DNA from: JANQJA01 sp047947185
GTDB lineage: Bacteria > Pseudomonadota > Gammaproteobacteria > Pseudomonadales > Azotimanducaceae
DNA length: 64,000 bases
Direction: 5' to 3'
Assembly (NCBI GenBank): GCA_047947185.1
Contig: CP170502.1
Coordinates: 1,054,001 to 1,118,000 of the forward strand
Shown here: positions 1 to 8,650 of the stretch, one piece after another
How positions within the stretch are numbered: the first letter of the stretch is position 1
Layout: every line of letters begins with the position of its first letter
Notes under the pieces: model-generated
Told to the model about the DNA's origin: nothing
The model's input: only the letters and a program-made list of their open reading frames with translations
Database searches by the model: none
Made by a program: the position numbers and the translations under genes

Positions 1-3000
1 CCAGGTTATGTTCAGTTGCAAACCGAATCTCTTCAGTTGCCGTGTTCACAAACTTCTCATTGAAGGCGCTGGTATCGACGTCAAATTCGATCAGGTCAAC
101 CGTCTTGCCTTCACCAGCCAGCCTTTCCTGTTCAGCCGCCAGTTCGTCAAGCAACTGCTGGTACATCTCATCAGTTATCTCGGCACTTCCGGCCTCAAAC
201 AGAATTGGCGAGAGCGCTGGCGTCTCGCTACCACCAACACCTGGTACAGAATTGTCCTGTTTCTCGAAGCTGAACTCGCCAGACACAGACACGAAACCTG
301 CAATAGCCAGCTGGAGGCTACCCTCAACACGCTGGAAGTTACCTTGACTCGCAGTGAACTCAATATCGACGGTCCCACCAGGCGTCACCAGGGTTTCACT
401 GACGGCGCCACCGGTGTTGTTAACCAGCACCGTTGCACCACCATTCAGCGTAACCTGATCAACACCCACGAGAGCAGCATCACCACCCGCCTTCAGCGCG
501 TAAGTTGCAGGTGCCGCTGACCCGGCTGCTGCAGCTCCGTCTATCGACTGGTACAGAACCAGCCCAAGTTCACCATTGGTTACCTCAACGCCCGTTGCAC
601 CGGCGGTACCACGACCGCTGCCCACAAACGCCGTCACATTGGTTGCTGCAATGCGGATCTCGGTGTCAGTAACAGTGCCTGTGACCGTGTCAGCTTTTTC
701 GAAACTGAAGTCCCCGGCGAGGCCAACAAAACCGGCAACATCTACCTCCACACTGCCCTCAAAGCGCTGCAGGTTTGCCTCTGCACCCGTGAAGACAATA
801 TCCACATCACCGCCGCCGGTAGTGATCGTCTCGTTGACCGCCTCTCCTGTTGTATTGACCCTGGCGGCAAGCGCCCCGGACAAGGTCAGGCCATCTACTC
901 CCACAAGGCTGGACGTACCGGACGCAGTCAATGCGAAGGTGGTGGCAGCTGAAGTGCCTGCAACCGCCCCGCTATCAATCGATTTGTACAGTACCAGGCC
1001 CAGCGTGCCGTCGCTGAACTGGACTCCGGTCGCATCAAGCGTGCCACGGCCCGTACCAAGGAAGGCGGCAACCTGAGTCGCTGCAACCCTTATCACTGTA
1101 TCGGTGACAGTACCTGTGGTCGTATCGGTGAGCTCAAACGCAAAGTTGCCGGAAAGCGCAAGAAAATCCTGAAGTTCGAGAGTGATACTGCCACTGACGC
1201 GACGCAGTGTCTCTTCACCCGCGCCGAACACCACTGCAACTTCCTGTGCGCCTACCGTAACGGACTCATCCACGAGCCCGCTGGTGCCATTTACACGCAC
1301 AGCAAGAGTACCGTTCAGAGTGAGGCCATTAACACCAACCAGCGAGCCATTCCCTTCGGCGACAAGTGCATAGCTGCTGGTAGCGCCGGATTCAAAAATG
1401 ACCAGACCAACAAACACGTCTTCAACCAGAACCCCGGCGGCGTCTGATGTTCCGTAACCAGCCCCGACAAATGCCGTCGCATTAGCTGCGCCTACCGACA
1501 GTTTCACATCAGCGCCACTGACTACTCGCTCGAACTGGAAGTCACCGCCAAGATGAACAAAGTCGCCCAGCACAACATCCAGGCCAATGACGGTCACGCG
1601 CTGCAGGTCAACTGCCTCAAGACTACCAAACGTAAAGCTGACCGTGTCGATGGCCAGAGTTCTGTTCGTAAACGCTTTGCCAGTATCGTTAAAGCTGACT
1701 TCCACACGTGTAGCAGAGACGTTGGCGAAATTGGCACCCGTGAAGAAAAGTGTACCACCGGCCTGCAGCGCCTTGGTACCGTCCGGATTAATGACAAGAC
1801 CAAGATCACCGTTGGTGACACCAACCTGGACATCACCCGCGGTCATAATCGCGCTGACCGAGTCTGCAACTGCCAGAATAACGCCAGCACCATCCTTGCT
1901 AAACGCAAAGTCACCACCAAGGGCAATAAAGTCACCGAGTTGGACATCCAGGTTAACAATTGAAACGCTGCTGATACCATCCGCCGCCTGCAGATCTTCC
2001 GACAGGCTATCGATGGTCAGGGTTACCGGCGCACTACTGTAATCTACACCCGTGTTATTGAAATTAACCGTAACAAGGTCAGCGGTGGCACTGCCAAAAC
2101 CGGCACCGCTAATGGCAACGGTACCTGTGGCAGTAAACGTTGTCGTTCCCGCCTCATCAATCAGCATGGCCAGCGTGCCTGTTTGCAGGCCGGCAGAGAA
2201 ACCACCACTCACCAGTGCCACAGCAACATCGTTGGCAACAATTTCAATGGACCTGTTGGGGAAGACACCCTGATTGCGGAAAGCAAAATCGCCAGCGAGC
2301 GTAAACACGCCACCAAAATCTGCGGCAAAGCCCTCGACGGACAGGCTAAGCGCGTTCAGTCCTGCAGCAAGTTCAGCATCAACACCACCGATGCTGATCG
2401 TCTCTGGCGCTAGAGCGTAGTCCGTTATGGTGTCATTCAGCTTGAAGGTTACCTGACTCGCAGAAGCGCTGGCAAAATCTCCCCCCTCAATAAGCAGCGA
2501 ACCCCCTGCCTGAAGTGCCAGCGTGCCATCAGCATTGATCACAAGTGCCAGCGTGCCACCGTCGAGTCCGGCCTTGAAGTCGCCTGCTTCAACAAAAGCA
2601 AAGACACCGTCTGCAACTGCACGAACCAGGCCTGTGTCCTGTTGAAACGCAAAATCGCCGCCAAGATTGACCGCGTCGCTCACTGAAGCAGCAAGCCCCT
2701 TGATGGTCACTGACTGCAGATCAGTTGAAGCAGCAACATCAGTGAACGTATAGCTCACTTCTCCTGCTGTAATCGTGTTGCCGGTAAATGCAGTATTGGT
2801 GTTATTGAACCTGACAGTCACCCGTTCTGCGCTGGCGTCTGCAAAGGTGCCGCCAACCAGTAACAGGCTGCCAGAAGCTTCCAGCGCACTGGTGCCATCC
2901 GCCAGTTGTACGAATCCGAGCGAGCCATCGCTGATACCGGCACTGAAACTGCCTGCTTCAACAACGGCGGCCACGTTGGCAGCAGTCACATTGATATCAC

Positions 3001-5262
3001 CCGAGACAAACTTGAAGCCAAAGTCGCCGGAGAGTTTTACAAAACTTTCGAACTGGGCGTCCAGTCCAGCAACCGAAACCACCGCCAGATCAACTGCGGC
3101 CGGCATATCGGTAAACAGGTAGTCGACAGCGTCAACTGCAAGCGCAATCCCGGTATAGCTCACGCCGGCGTCGTTAAACCTAATCAGCACGTTCTGGGCT
3201 GACGCACTCGCAAATCCGCCGCCCGACATAAACAGCACACCCTGAGCCTCCAACACCAGCGTACTGTCGTTGGCGAGCACCAGCCCCAGGCTGCCACTGT
3301 CGAGACCAACCTCAAGGTCGCCTGCACTCAAACGAGCAACAACGCTGTCGGCTACACCAACAATCTTGTCTGCATCAACCGAAAAGCCAAAGTTACCTTC
3401 AAGCGAGACAAAATCCGCTATCGTTGCTGTGACACCGGTAAGGGAGATACTGAGCGCGCCGCGCGTTGCATTTAGATCCGCAGTGACGCCGTTCACGTCA
3501 ACCGTCACAGGCGCAGTCGCATAATCCACAGCACCGTTGTTGAAGTTCACAGTGGTTGTGGTTGCGCTAAAGGTCCCAAACTGTCCGCCGGCAAAATCCA
3601 GCGTACCGCTGGCGGTCAATGCAAAGGTGCCATCGGTGCCGATAACCATCGCGAGAGTACCGCCAGTCATGCCAACCTTGAAGGTCCCGGCTTCTGCGGC
3701 AGCAAACACCGTGTTGGCAACCACAGAAATCTCACCACCGGCTTCAAGCGCAAAACCAAAGTTGCCGCCAAAAGTCACAAAGTCTGTGATTTCTGCGTTC
3801 AGCCCTACAATCGAAACAGCGATCGCACCTGCAGCAACATCAAGCGTACCGTCTACGCCGTCGATCGACAGGGAAACGGCGTTTACACCGGCATAGTCAG
3901 TGGTGCCATCGTTGAACTTCACCGTCGCGCTCGTTGCAGTGGCGCTGGCGAACCGGTCACCAACCAGCCGGACTGCACCGCTGGCAGCAAATGCGAGACT
4001 GTTGTCTGCATGGATACGAAGCGCTAACGCACCTGCAGTCAGTCCTGCGGAGTAGTTACCAGCATCCAGGGTCGCAAAGACGTTCTCCGCTGTGATATCC
4101 ACGCTGGTGCCGTTTGCCTCAAGCGCAAAATCACCACCAAATGTCACAAACCCGGTTATTTCTGCCGACAGCCCGGTAATCGAGATGCTCGTCACACCCG
4201 GTGCCACATCCAGCGTTGCAGTAATGCCTTCGATCACCAGCGTTTCTGCTGAAGCACCGCTGTAATCATTGGTCGAATCATTCAGCTTCGCAGTCGCCAG
4301 GGTGGCCGTCGCGGCGGCAAACTTGTCACCGGTCAGGAAAACACTGCCCGAGGCGGCCAAAGCGAAGGTGTTGTCAGCGTGAAGCCGTGTGGCCAATGCC
4401 CCATCCTGCAATCCAGCCGTGTAGGTGCCCGCGGCGAGCGTCGCAAACGCGTTTTCGGCGACAACATCAACGCTGGTACCGTTGGTCGCAAACGCAAAGT
4501 CACCGCCAAATGTCACAAAACCGGCAATATCAACCGAAACCCCGGTGGCCGACAGCAGGGTGACGCCTGGCGCGACATCCAGCGACGCGGTGACTGCGCC
4601 AATAGTCAGGGAGACCCCGGTGTAGTCGGTCACAGTGTCGTTGTACGCCGCGCTGACGTTGGTTGCGCTCGCATTGGCAAAGTCACCCCCTTCCATCAGG
4701 AAGGTGCCACCGGCTCGCAGGGCCACCCGGTTATTGGCATTCAGGATAAGCGCGGCGCTTGCCGCAGTGACGCCAACCAGGAAATCGCCGGCTTCGAGCG
4801 TAGCGCTGGCATTATCGGATACGGCCTGGATGTCCGTGCCGTCTTTCTTGAAGGCAAAGTCGCCGGCCAGGGTCACAAACCCACCAATCTGAGCACTGAA
4901 ATCGCTCACAGAAAAAATGTTCGAATTTGGTGCAATATCAAGCGTTGCCGATATAGCGCCTATGGTCACGGTCAACGGAGAGGTACTGTAATTCTTGGCT
5001 GTGGTGTTGAGTTGAATATCCAGCGAAAGCGCGGTTGCGCTTGCAAAGCCGCCGCCGCTGATGCTGACGGTGCCGTTGGCCGTGCCGAATGCAATGCCGC
5101 TGTCCGCCGGGTCATTGTCCAGCACGATGATGATATCCGCACCAGTGATGCCAGCCTGGAACGAACCCGCGGTCAGATAAGCCGCCGCCTCGTTGGAAAC
5201 AATGCGTAACTGGTTACCCACTTTCTCCACACCGAAGTTGCCACTCTCAAATCGGACAAAAT
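1..5262 (-). repeat. Coding tandem repeats of the giant protein, 14 visible units
   Basis: The recurring core is FV-x-GGDFAF, followed by a VxVVAxxVxA strand, an AGxFxVG segment, LALxASG, GGxFASASAT, FNDTxxDY and a final ATLDVAxGV segment. GDFAF-equivalent codons start near forward positions 5231, 4856, 4496, 4127, 3758, 3389, 3021, 2651, 2285, 1907, 1538, 1142, 707 and 272. The period is about 360-375 bp for the first ten steps and then lengthens to about 400-440 bp in the last three, because an extra strand rich in T, G and V is inserted. Units are clearly divergent at DNA level, so this is an old array rather than a recent expansion. Asp is frequent (GDF, NDT) but no RTX GGxGxD nonapeptides are present. 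Confidence 0.85.
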
Positions 5263-6403
5263 TGGCAATGTCGATGGTGAAGCCGCTCAGTTCACCCGAA
5301 CTGTCCGGGAAGTAGTCGGACAGGAGTTTGCCGAATTCATCCCCCAGAGACTGGGGTGATATGCTCGACGTGAAATCAGGCCCGTTCACTTCCTTGACGA
5401 TCAGTCGCAGGCCACCACCGCTGACGGCGTCTCCAAACTCCACGAGGTCGAAGTAGAGGCTGCCGTCACCAAAGCCATACAGACCCTCGGCGTCCACAAA
5501 CACCCCTGAGAGGGATCCTCCGGGCGCGTAGGTGAGGATATCGAAGGAGTCACTGGTGGTCGGAAGGAATCCCGCGCCGAGAACAATCCGGATGGTGCCA
5601 CCCAGGCTCAGGGCATCCGCGTTGATCTGGTCATAGCCACCGGCACCCGGTGAGCTACCCTCAATTTCTATCACCAGGACCGGGTCAGAATCGAAGTCCG
5701 ACTGTGAGAATGTGCCGCTGTGATTCAGGATACCAGGTGAATTACCCGGAGAAAACGTACCGCGATTCTCGATGTCAAAGTTAAAGTAACCTGTACCAGA
5801 AAGCGTGTAACCTTCTGAAATTATTATCTTTTCTATATTCTCGAGATTACCTGAAGTTGTTAAATTCAGGTCATTGGAAAGCACCAGCACATGCGCTGCA
5901 TGGCCGGTAGTTGAAGTGATTTCGAGGAAATTTTGCGAACTTGAAGTCGTTTCGAGGTTGGCCGATGGCGGCGCTGCATAGCCATCGAAGTCAAAAACCG
6001 CCTTGTTCAGACGATCGCCCTGGCCCAGGGCCAGCATGGAATTCGGGTCTTCTTCGAGCGTTTCAACAGCGTCGAAGGTATTCAAAATCCTGGTGGAAGC
6101 GGACTGTCGGGTGGCTTCGCCTGTCGTTTCATCTGTCCCGGCGTCGCCGACTGCCCCGTCCATTCCAGCGAAAAGATCGCTGTCCGGGTCGTAATTCAGC
6201 TTGTCAGAAGTGGTCTGGTTGCCATGGTTTTCGGCAAAAAGATGCTCGCTGTCATAACCAACTGGCCGGGAATTGTCATCAGAAGTGTGGTCTTTCTGGT
6301 GCGGGTCGAGGGCTGAAATCGGGTCGAGCAGGGGATCGCCGGAGAGCAGAATTCGCTCTTCCAGTGTCTCCAGTTCAAACTCTTTTCCCGACCGCTTGGA
6401 CAA
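1..6403 (-). CDS. Giant LEPR-XLL repeat surface protein (3' end outside window)
   Basis: The minus strand is open from a TTG at 6403 to the left edge, over 2,130 codons with no stop. The start is TTG because an in-frame TAA lies two codons upstream and the next ATG is about 80 codons in; no clear Shine-Dalgarno is visible. Residues 8-25 read EFELETLEERILLSGDPL, matching the LEPR-XLL N-terminal motif of very large repetitive exoproteins. There is no hydrophobic signal peptide. About residues 30-200 are acidic and polar. Residues about 200-330 carry a GTFSPGNSPG motif followed by YDQINADALSLGG and a SFDIL strand, a beta-helix style module common in large exported proteins. From about residue 380 onward come tandem repeats of about 120-147 residues containing a GGDFAF motif. 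It is the last visible gene of the secretion operon upstream. I infer a secreted or surface-anchored adhesin; the ligand is unknown. Confidence 0.88.
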   Translation of the reverse strand, partial: MSKRSGKEFELETLEERILLSGDPLLDPISALDPHQKDHTSDDNSRPVGYDSEHLFAENHGNQTTSDKLNYDPDSDLFAGMDGAVGDAGTDETTGEATRQSASTRILNTFDAVETLEEDPNSMLALGQGDRLNKAVFDFDGYAAPPSANLETTSSSQNFLEITSTTGHAAHVLVLSNDLNLTTSGNLENIEKIIISEGYTLSGTGYFNFDIENRGTFSPGNSPGILNHSGTFSQSDFDSDPVLVIEIEGSSPGAGGYDQINADALSLGGTIRIVLGAGFLPTTSDSFDILTYAPGGSLSGVFVDAEGLYGFGDGSLYFDLVEFGDAVSGGGLRLIVKEVNGPDFTSSISPQSLGDEFGKLLSDYFPDSSGELSGFTIDIANFVRFESGNFGVEKVGNQLRIVSNEAAAYLTAGSFQAGITGADIIIVLDNDPADSGIAFGTANGTVSISGGGFASATALSLDIQLNTTAKNYSTSPLTVTIGAISATLDIAPNSNIFSVSDFSAQIGGFVTLAGDFAFKKDGTDIQAVSDNASATLEAGDFLVGVTAASAALILNANNRVALRAGGTFLMEGGDFANASATNVSAAYNDTVTDYTGVSLTIGAVTASLDVAPGVTLLSATGVSVDIAGFVTFGGDFAFATNGTSVDVVAENAFATLAAGTYTAGLQDGALATRLHADNTFALAASGSVFLTGDKFAAATATLATAKLNDSTNDYSGASAETLVIEGITATLDVAPGVTSISITGLSAEITGFVTFGGDFALEANGTSVDITAENVFATLDAGNYSAGLTAGALALRIHADNSLAFAASGAVRLVGDRFASATATSATVKFNDGTTDYAGVNAVSLSIDGVDGTLDVAAGAIAVSIVGLNAEITDFVTFGGNFGFALEAGGEISVVANTVFAAAEAGTFKVGMTGGTLAMVIGTDGTFALTASGTLDFAGGQFGTFSATTTTVNFNNGAVDYATAPVTVDVNGVTADLNATRGALSISLTGVTATIADFVSLEGNFGFSVDADKIVGVADSVVARLSAGDLEVGLDSGSLGLVLANDSTLVLEAQGVLFMSGGGFASASAQNVLIRFNDAGVSYTGIALAVDAVDYLFTDMPAAVDLAVVSVAGLDAQFESFVKLSGDFGFKFVSGDINVTAANVAAVVEAGSFSAGISDGSLGFVQLADGTSALEASGSLLLVGGTFADASAERVTVRFNNTNTAFTGNTITAGEVSYTFTDVAASTDLQSVTIKGLAASVSDAVNLGGDFAFQQDTGLVRAVADGVFAFVEAGDFKAGLDGGTLALVINADGTLALQAGGSLLIEGGDFASASASQVTFKLNDTITDYALAPETISIGGVDAELAAGLNALSLSVEGFAADFGGVFTLAGDFAFRNQGVFPNRSIEIVANDVAVALVSGGFSAGLQTGTLAMLIDEAGTTTFTATGTVAISGAGFGSATADLVTVNFNNTGVDYSSAPVTLTIDSLSEDLQAADGISSVSIVNLDVQLGDFIALGGDFAFSKDGAGVILAVADSVSAIMTAGDVQVGVTNGDLGLVINPDGTKALQAGGTLFFTGANFANVSATRVEVSFNDTGKAFTNRTLAIDTVSFTFGSLEAVDLQRVTVIGLDVVLGDFVHLGGDFQFERVVSGADVKLSVGAANATAFVGAGYGTSDAAGVLVEDVFVGLVIFESGATSSYALVAEGNGSLVGVNGLTLNGTLAVRVNGTSGLVDESVTVGAQEVAVVFGAGEETLRRVSGSITLELQDFLALSGNFAFELTDTTTGTVTDTVIRVAATQVAAFLGTGRGTLDATGVQFSDGTLGLVLYKSIDSGAVAGTSAATTFALTASGTSSLVGVDGLTLSGALAARVNTTGEAVNETITTGGGDVDIVFTGAEANLQRFEGSVEVDVAGFVGLAGDFSFEKADTVTGTVTDTEIRIAATNVTAFVGSGRGTAGATGVEVTNGELGLVLYQSIDGAAAAGSAAPATYALKAGGDAALVGVDQVTLNGGATVLVNNTGGAVSETLVTPGGTVDIEFTASQGNFQRVEGSLQLAIAGFVSVSGEFSFEKQDNSVPGVGGSETPALSPILFEAGSAEITDEMYQQLLDELAAEQERLAGEGKTVDLIEFDVDTSAFNEKFVNTATEEIRFATEHNL

Positions 6404-6457
6404 TTTTTATCGCTTGTATTGCCAAAAATGCCTGGCCGATTTCGGCACAGGGGAGCG

Positions 6458-6487
6458 ATTATTAGGCCGCCGATCACAGGAATGCAA
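6458..6487 (-). promoter_or_regulatory. Possible sigma-70 promoter for the giant gene
   Basis: On the minus strand TTGCAT (6482-6487) and AATAAT (6458-6463) are separated by 18 nt, a weak -35 and a 5/6 match to -10. The predicted transcript would start about 48 nt before the TTG start codon. It lies in the 216-nt gap after the SecA-like gene, the only sizeable gap in the run apart from the one after the Sel1 gene, so the giant gene may have its own promoter as well as operon read-through. An A/T tract at about 6588-6608 precedes it without a hairpin. Confidence 0.3.
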
Positions 6488-6619
6488 CCATGCGTCAGGC
6501 AGGATTCAAGAACTTTCTGCTCCTGCCGATCGGCTGGAAAGCGAAAATTTTCATGAAATCAATGGCGTAGGACTAGCCGGAATGACGAAAAAAAATTTGA
6601 AAAAAAATGACAAACGGGG

Positions 6620-8650
6620 CTAGTGCACACCATCTGAACCGGCAAAAATCAATGCGTCATCCAGCCAGGTGTCGGTGCGGAGAACCGTTTTTCGCTGCCG
6701 ATAAGCAATGCGCTGAGCCGTATTTTGGGCGAAATCAAACACCTTGCCGAGGATCATTTCTGCATGATCCGGCTGTTTTTCCAGGGCAAGTTTTGCACCA
6801 TTTATGCACCACTTCGGTGCGAAACGGGTAATAAGATCATCCTCCAGGCTGGCAAAAATCCGGCTGCTACCCGGGTCACCCTGCCTGGCGCACCGCCCCA
6901 CCAACTGCCGGTCTATACGTCCGGATTCGTTCCTTTCAGACACAATGACATGTAGTCCGCCCGCTTTTGCAACCGCAGGTTCAAGCTTGATATCCGTCCC
7001 CCGCCCCGCCATGTTGGTGGCAATGGTTATCATTCTCTCCCGTCCGGCATCGCGGATAATGTGTGCCTCATCCTCATGCCGGGTCGCGTTCAGCAGGCGA
7101 TAGTGGAGACCTTCCCGCTCAAGCAGGTCAGCAATTATCTGGCTGCTCCTGACACTCCGGGTACCGACAAGAACAGGTCTGCCCGATGTATGCACCATCT
7201 TTACCTCGGCCAATATTGACTGCCACTTGTCTTCAGCACGCTCAAAAAACCGGGGGCGCCAGTTGTCCCGGATCAGCGGACGGTTGGTCGGGATCGACAT
7301 GACGGGCATGCGGTAAATATGCCAGAACTCGCTGGCGGCCTCCCTCGCGGTGCCTGTCATGCCTGACATGCGGCGAAACAGCCGGAAAAATCGCTGAAAA
7401 GACAAGCGGGCCAGGGTTTCTGTCGGCGAGGTCAGTTCCAGGCCTTCCTTGGCTTCAACCGCCTGGTGCAGGCCGTTTCCCCACGAACGGGAATGCATCA
7501 GGCGACCGGTGAATTCATCAACAATTACGATCTTCTCATCCTGGATCACGTAGTGCTGGTCAATTTTGTAGAATTCGCGCGCAACTATGGCCTGTTTGAC
7601 AATCTCTTCACGCCTCGAGGTCCCGCGCCAGATCAGCGGCAGTTCCCCCGCGAGGCTTTCCAGTCGTGCCAGCCCGTCGGATGTAAACTCGATTTCACGG
7701 TACTTTCGGTCGATGGTGTAGTCGCCGGCCTCAAATTGTGGCGCCAGTCGGCTTGCCGCTTCAGTGGCCTCAACCAGCCACTTGTTTTCCTGCTGTGTTG
7801 AGATGATCAGGGGCGTCACTGCCTCGTCCACCATCACGCTGTCGGCCTCGTCAATAATTGCGGTATCAATACCGCGCAGCACAATACCCGCACCAATGCG
7901 GCGCTGGGGCTCCAGCAGTTCCCGCAACAGACGGCGCTGCGGATGATGCAGGCTGCCAAGGTAGATGCGATCACGCAGAAAGTCTGCCAGCAACTCTTTG
8001 CTGGTTGTATAGACAACCTGCAAGGCATAGGTCGCCCGCCGGTCGTCGGGTTCCATATCTGCCACCACAGCACCGACTGACACCCCGCAATAGTGATAGA
8101 ACTTGCGAAACTCGAAGGCATCCCGGCCGGCGAGATAGTCATTGGTCGTCAGGATATGGCAGGGTCTTTCGGTCCATCCGGCAAGTACCCCGGCCAGGGC
8201 GGCCGTCAGGCTCTTGCCTTCACCTGTGGCCATTTCAGCAAGATAACCGTGGTGCAGTGCAAGCGCCGCCATCACCTGAACCGGATAGGGTCGCAAGCCC
8301 AGGCTTCTGTGCGCCGCCTCTACCAGCAGTGGCATGGCAGCAACCGCCAGTGAATCTTCAAGTGGTCCCTGACGCCGAAAGGCTGTCTTCATTTCCTGCA
8401 GCCGGGCTTTCAGCAGGCGATCGTTGAGATGCCGAAGTTCCTCTGCACTGGCGTCAACACGATGCGCCACTTCAAGCAGTTCAGTGCCAAACCGGCTTGA
8501 TCGCTGGTAGGTGCCAACCACGTAGTCAAGTACCGCATCAAGACCGGTCGACACTTTGTCGGGTTTGGGGATCGCCGTCCGCCGATAGTCAACACTGGGT
8601 TGCATCAGAGCTGGTAACGCTTTTGCAGGAGTTGTCTGAATGCGCGCCAT
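6620..8650 (-). CDS. SecA-like ATPase of the secretion operon (C-terminally shortened)
   Basis: The 676-residue protein has the SecA motor: Walker A ATGEGKS (141-147), DEAD-type Walker B IIDEADSVMVDEA (265-277) followed by TPLIIS, MTGTA (431-435), ATNMAGRGTDIKL (544-556) and GRCARQGDPGSS (585-596). Housekeeping SecA is about 900 residues. This one stops about 65 residues after the last helicase motif, so most of the C-terminal helical wing/scaffold region and the zinc-binding tail are missing. That marks it as a specialised paralogue. The longest start is 8650, overlapping the upstream gene by 46 nt. An internal ATG at 8605 (residue 16) overlaps the upstream stop as TGATG and may be the true, translationally coupled start. 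It is the only ATPase in the operon, so I infer that it powers export of the adjacent LEPR-XLL protein. Confidence 0.88.
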   Translation of the reverse strand: MARIQTTPAKALPALMQPSVDYRRTAIPKPDKVSTGLDAVLDYVVGTYQRSSRFGTELLEVAHRVDASAEELRHLNDRLLKARLQEMKTAFRRQGPLEDSLAVAAMPLLVEAAHRSLGLRPYPVQVMAALALHHGYLAEMATGEGKSLTAALAGVLAGWTERPCHILTTNDYLAGRDAFEFRKFYHYCGVSVGAVVADMEPDDRRATYALQVVYTTSKELLADFLRDRIYLGSLHHPQRRLLRELLEPQRRIGAGIVLRGIDTAIIDEADSVMVDEAVTPLIISTQQENKWLVEATEAASRLAPQFEAGDYTIDRKYREIEFTSDGLARLESLAGELPLIWRGTSRREEIVKQAIVAREFYKIDQHYVIQDEKIVIVDEFTGRLMHSRSWGNGLHQAVEAKEGLELTSPTETLARLSFQRFFRLFRRMSGMTGTAREAASEFWHIYRMPVMSIPTNRPLIRDNWRPRFFERAEDKWQSILAEVKMVHTSGRPVLVGTRSVRSSQIIADLLEREGLHYRLLNATRHEDEAHIIRDAGRERMITIATNMAGRGTDIKLEPAVAKAGGLHVIVSERNESGRIDRQLVGRCARQGDPGSSRIFASLEDDLITRFAPKWCINGAKLALEKQPDHAEMILGKVFDFAQNTAQRIAYRQRKTVLRTDTWLDDALIFAGSDGVH

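Noticed and set aside
8..5209. Many plus-strand ORFs such as 576-1076, 2775-3122, 3537-3896 and 4379-5209
   Set aside because: They are antisense shadows of the giant minus-strand gene; their Ala/Ser/Pro/Thr-rich repeats mirror its repeat codons.
1..6403. RTX toxin or adhesin secreted by a classical type I system
   Set aside because: No GGxGxD calcium repeats occur in the visible part and no ABC ATPase is in the operon; the unseen C-terminus leaves a small doubt.
6588..6608. A-rich/T-rich tract after the SecA-like gene as a rho-independent terminator
   Set aside because: No hairpin precedes the tract, so it is not a convincing terminator and does not argue against an operon.
6620..8650. Housekeeping SecA
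   Set aside because: It is about 225 residues too short, lacks the zinc-binding tail, and is embedded in an exporter operon.
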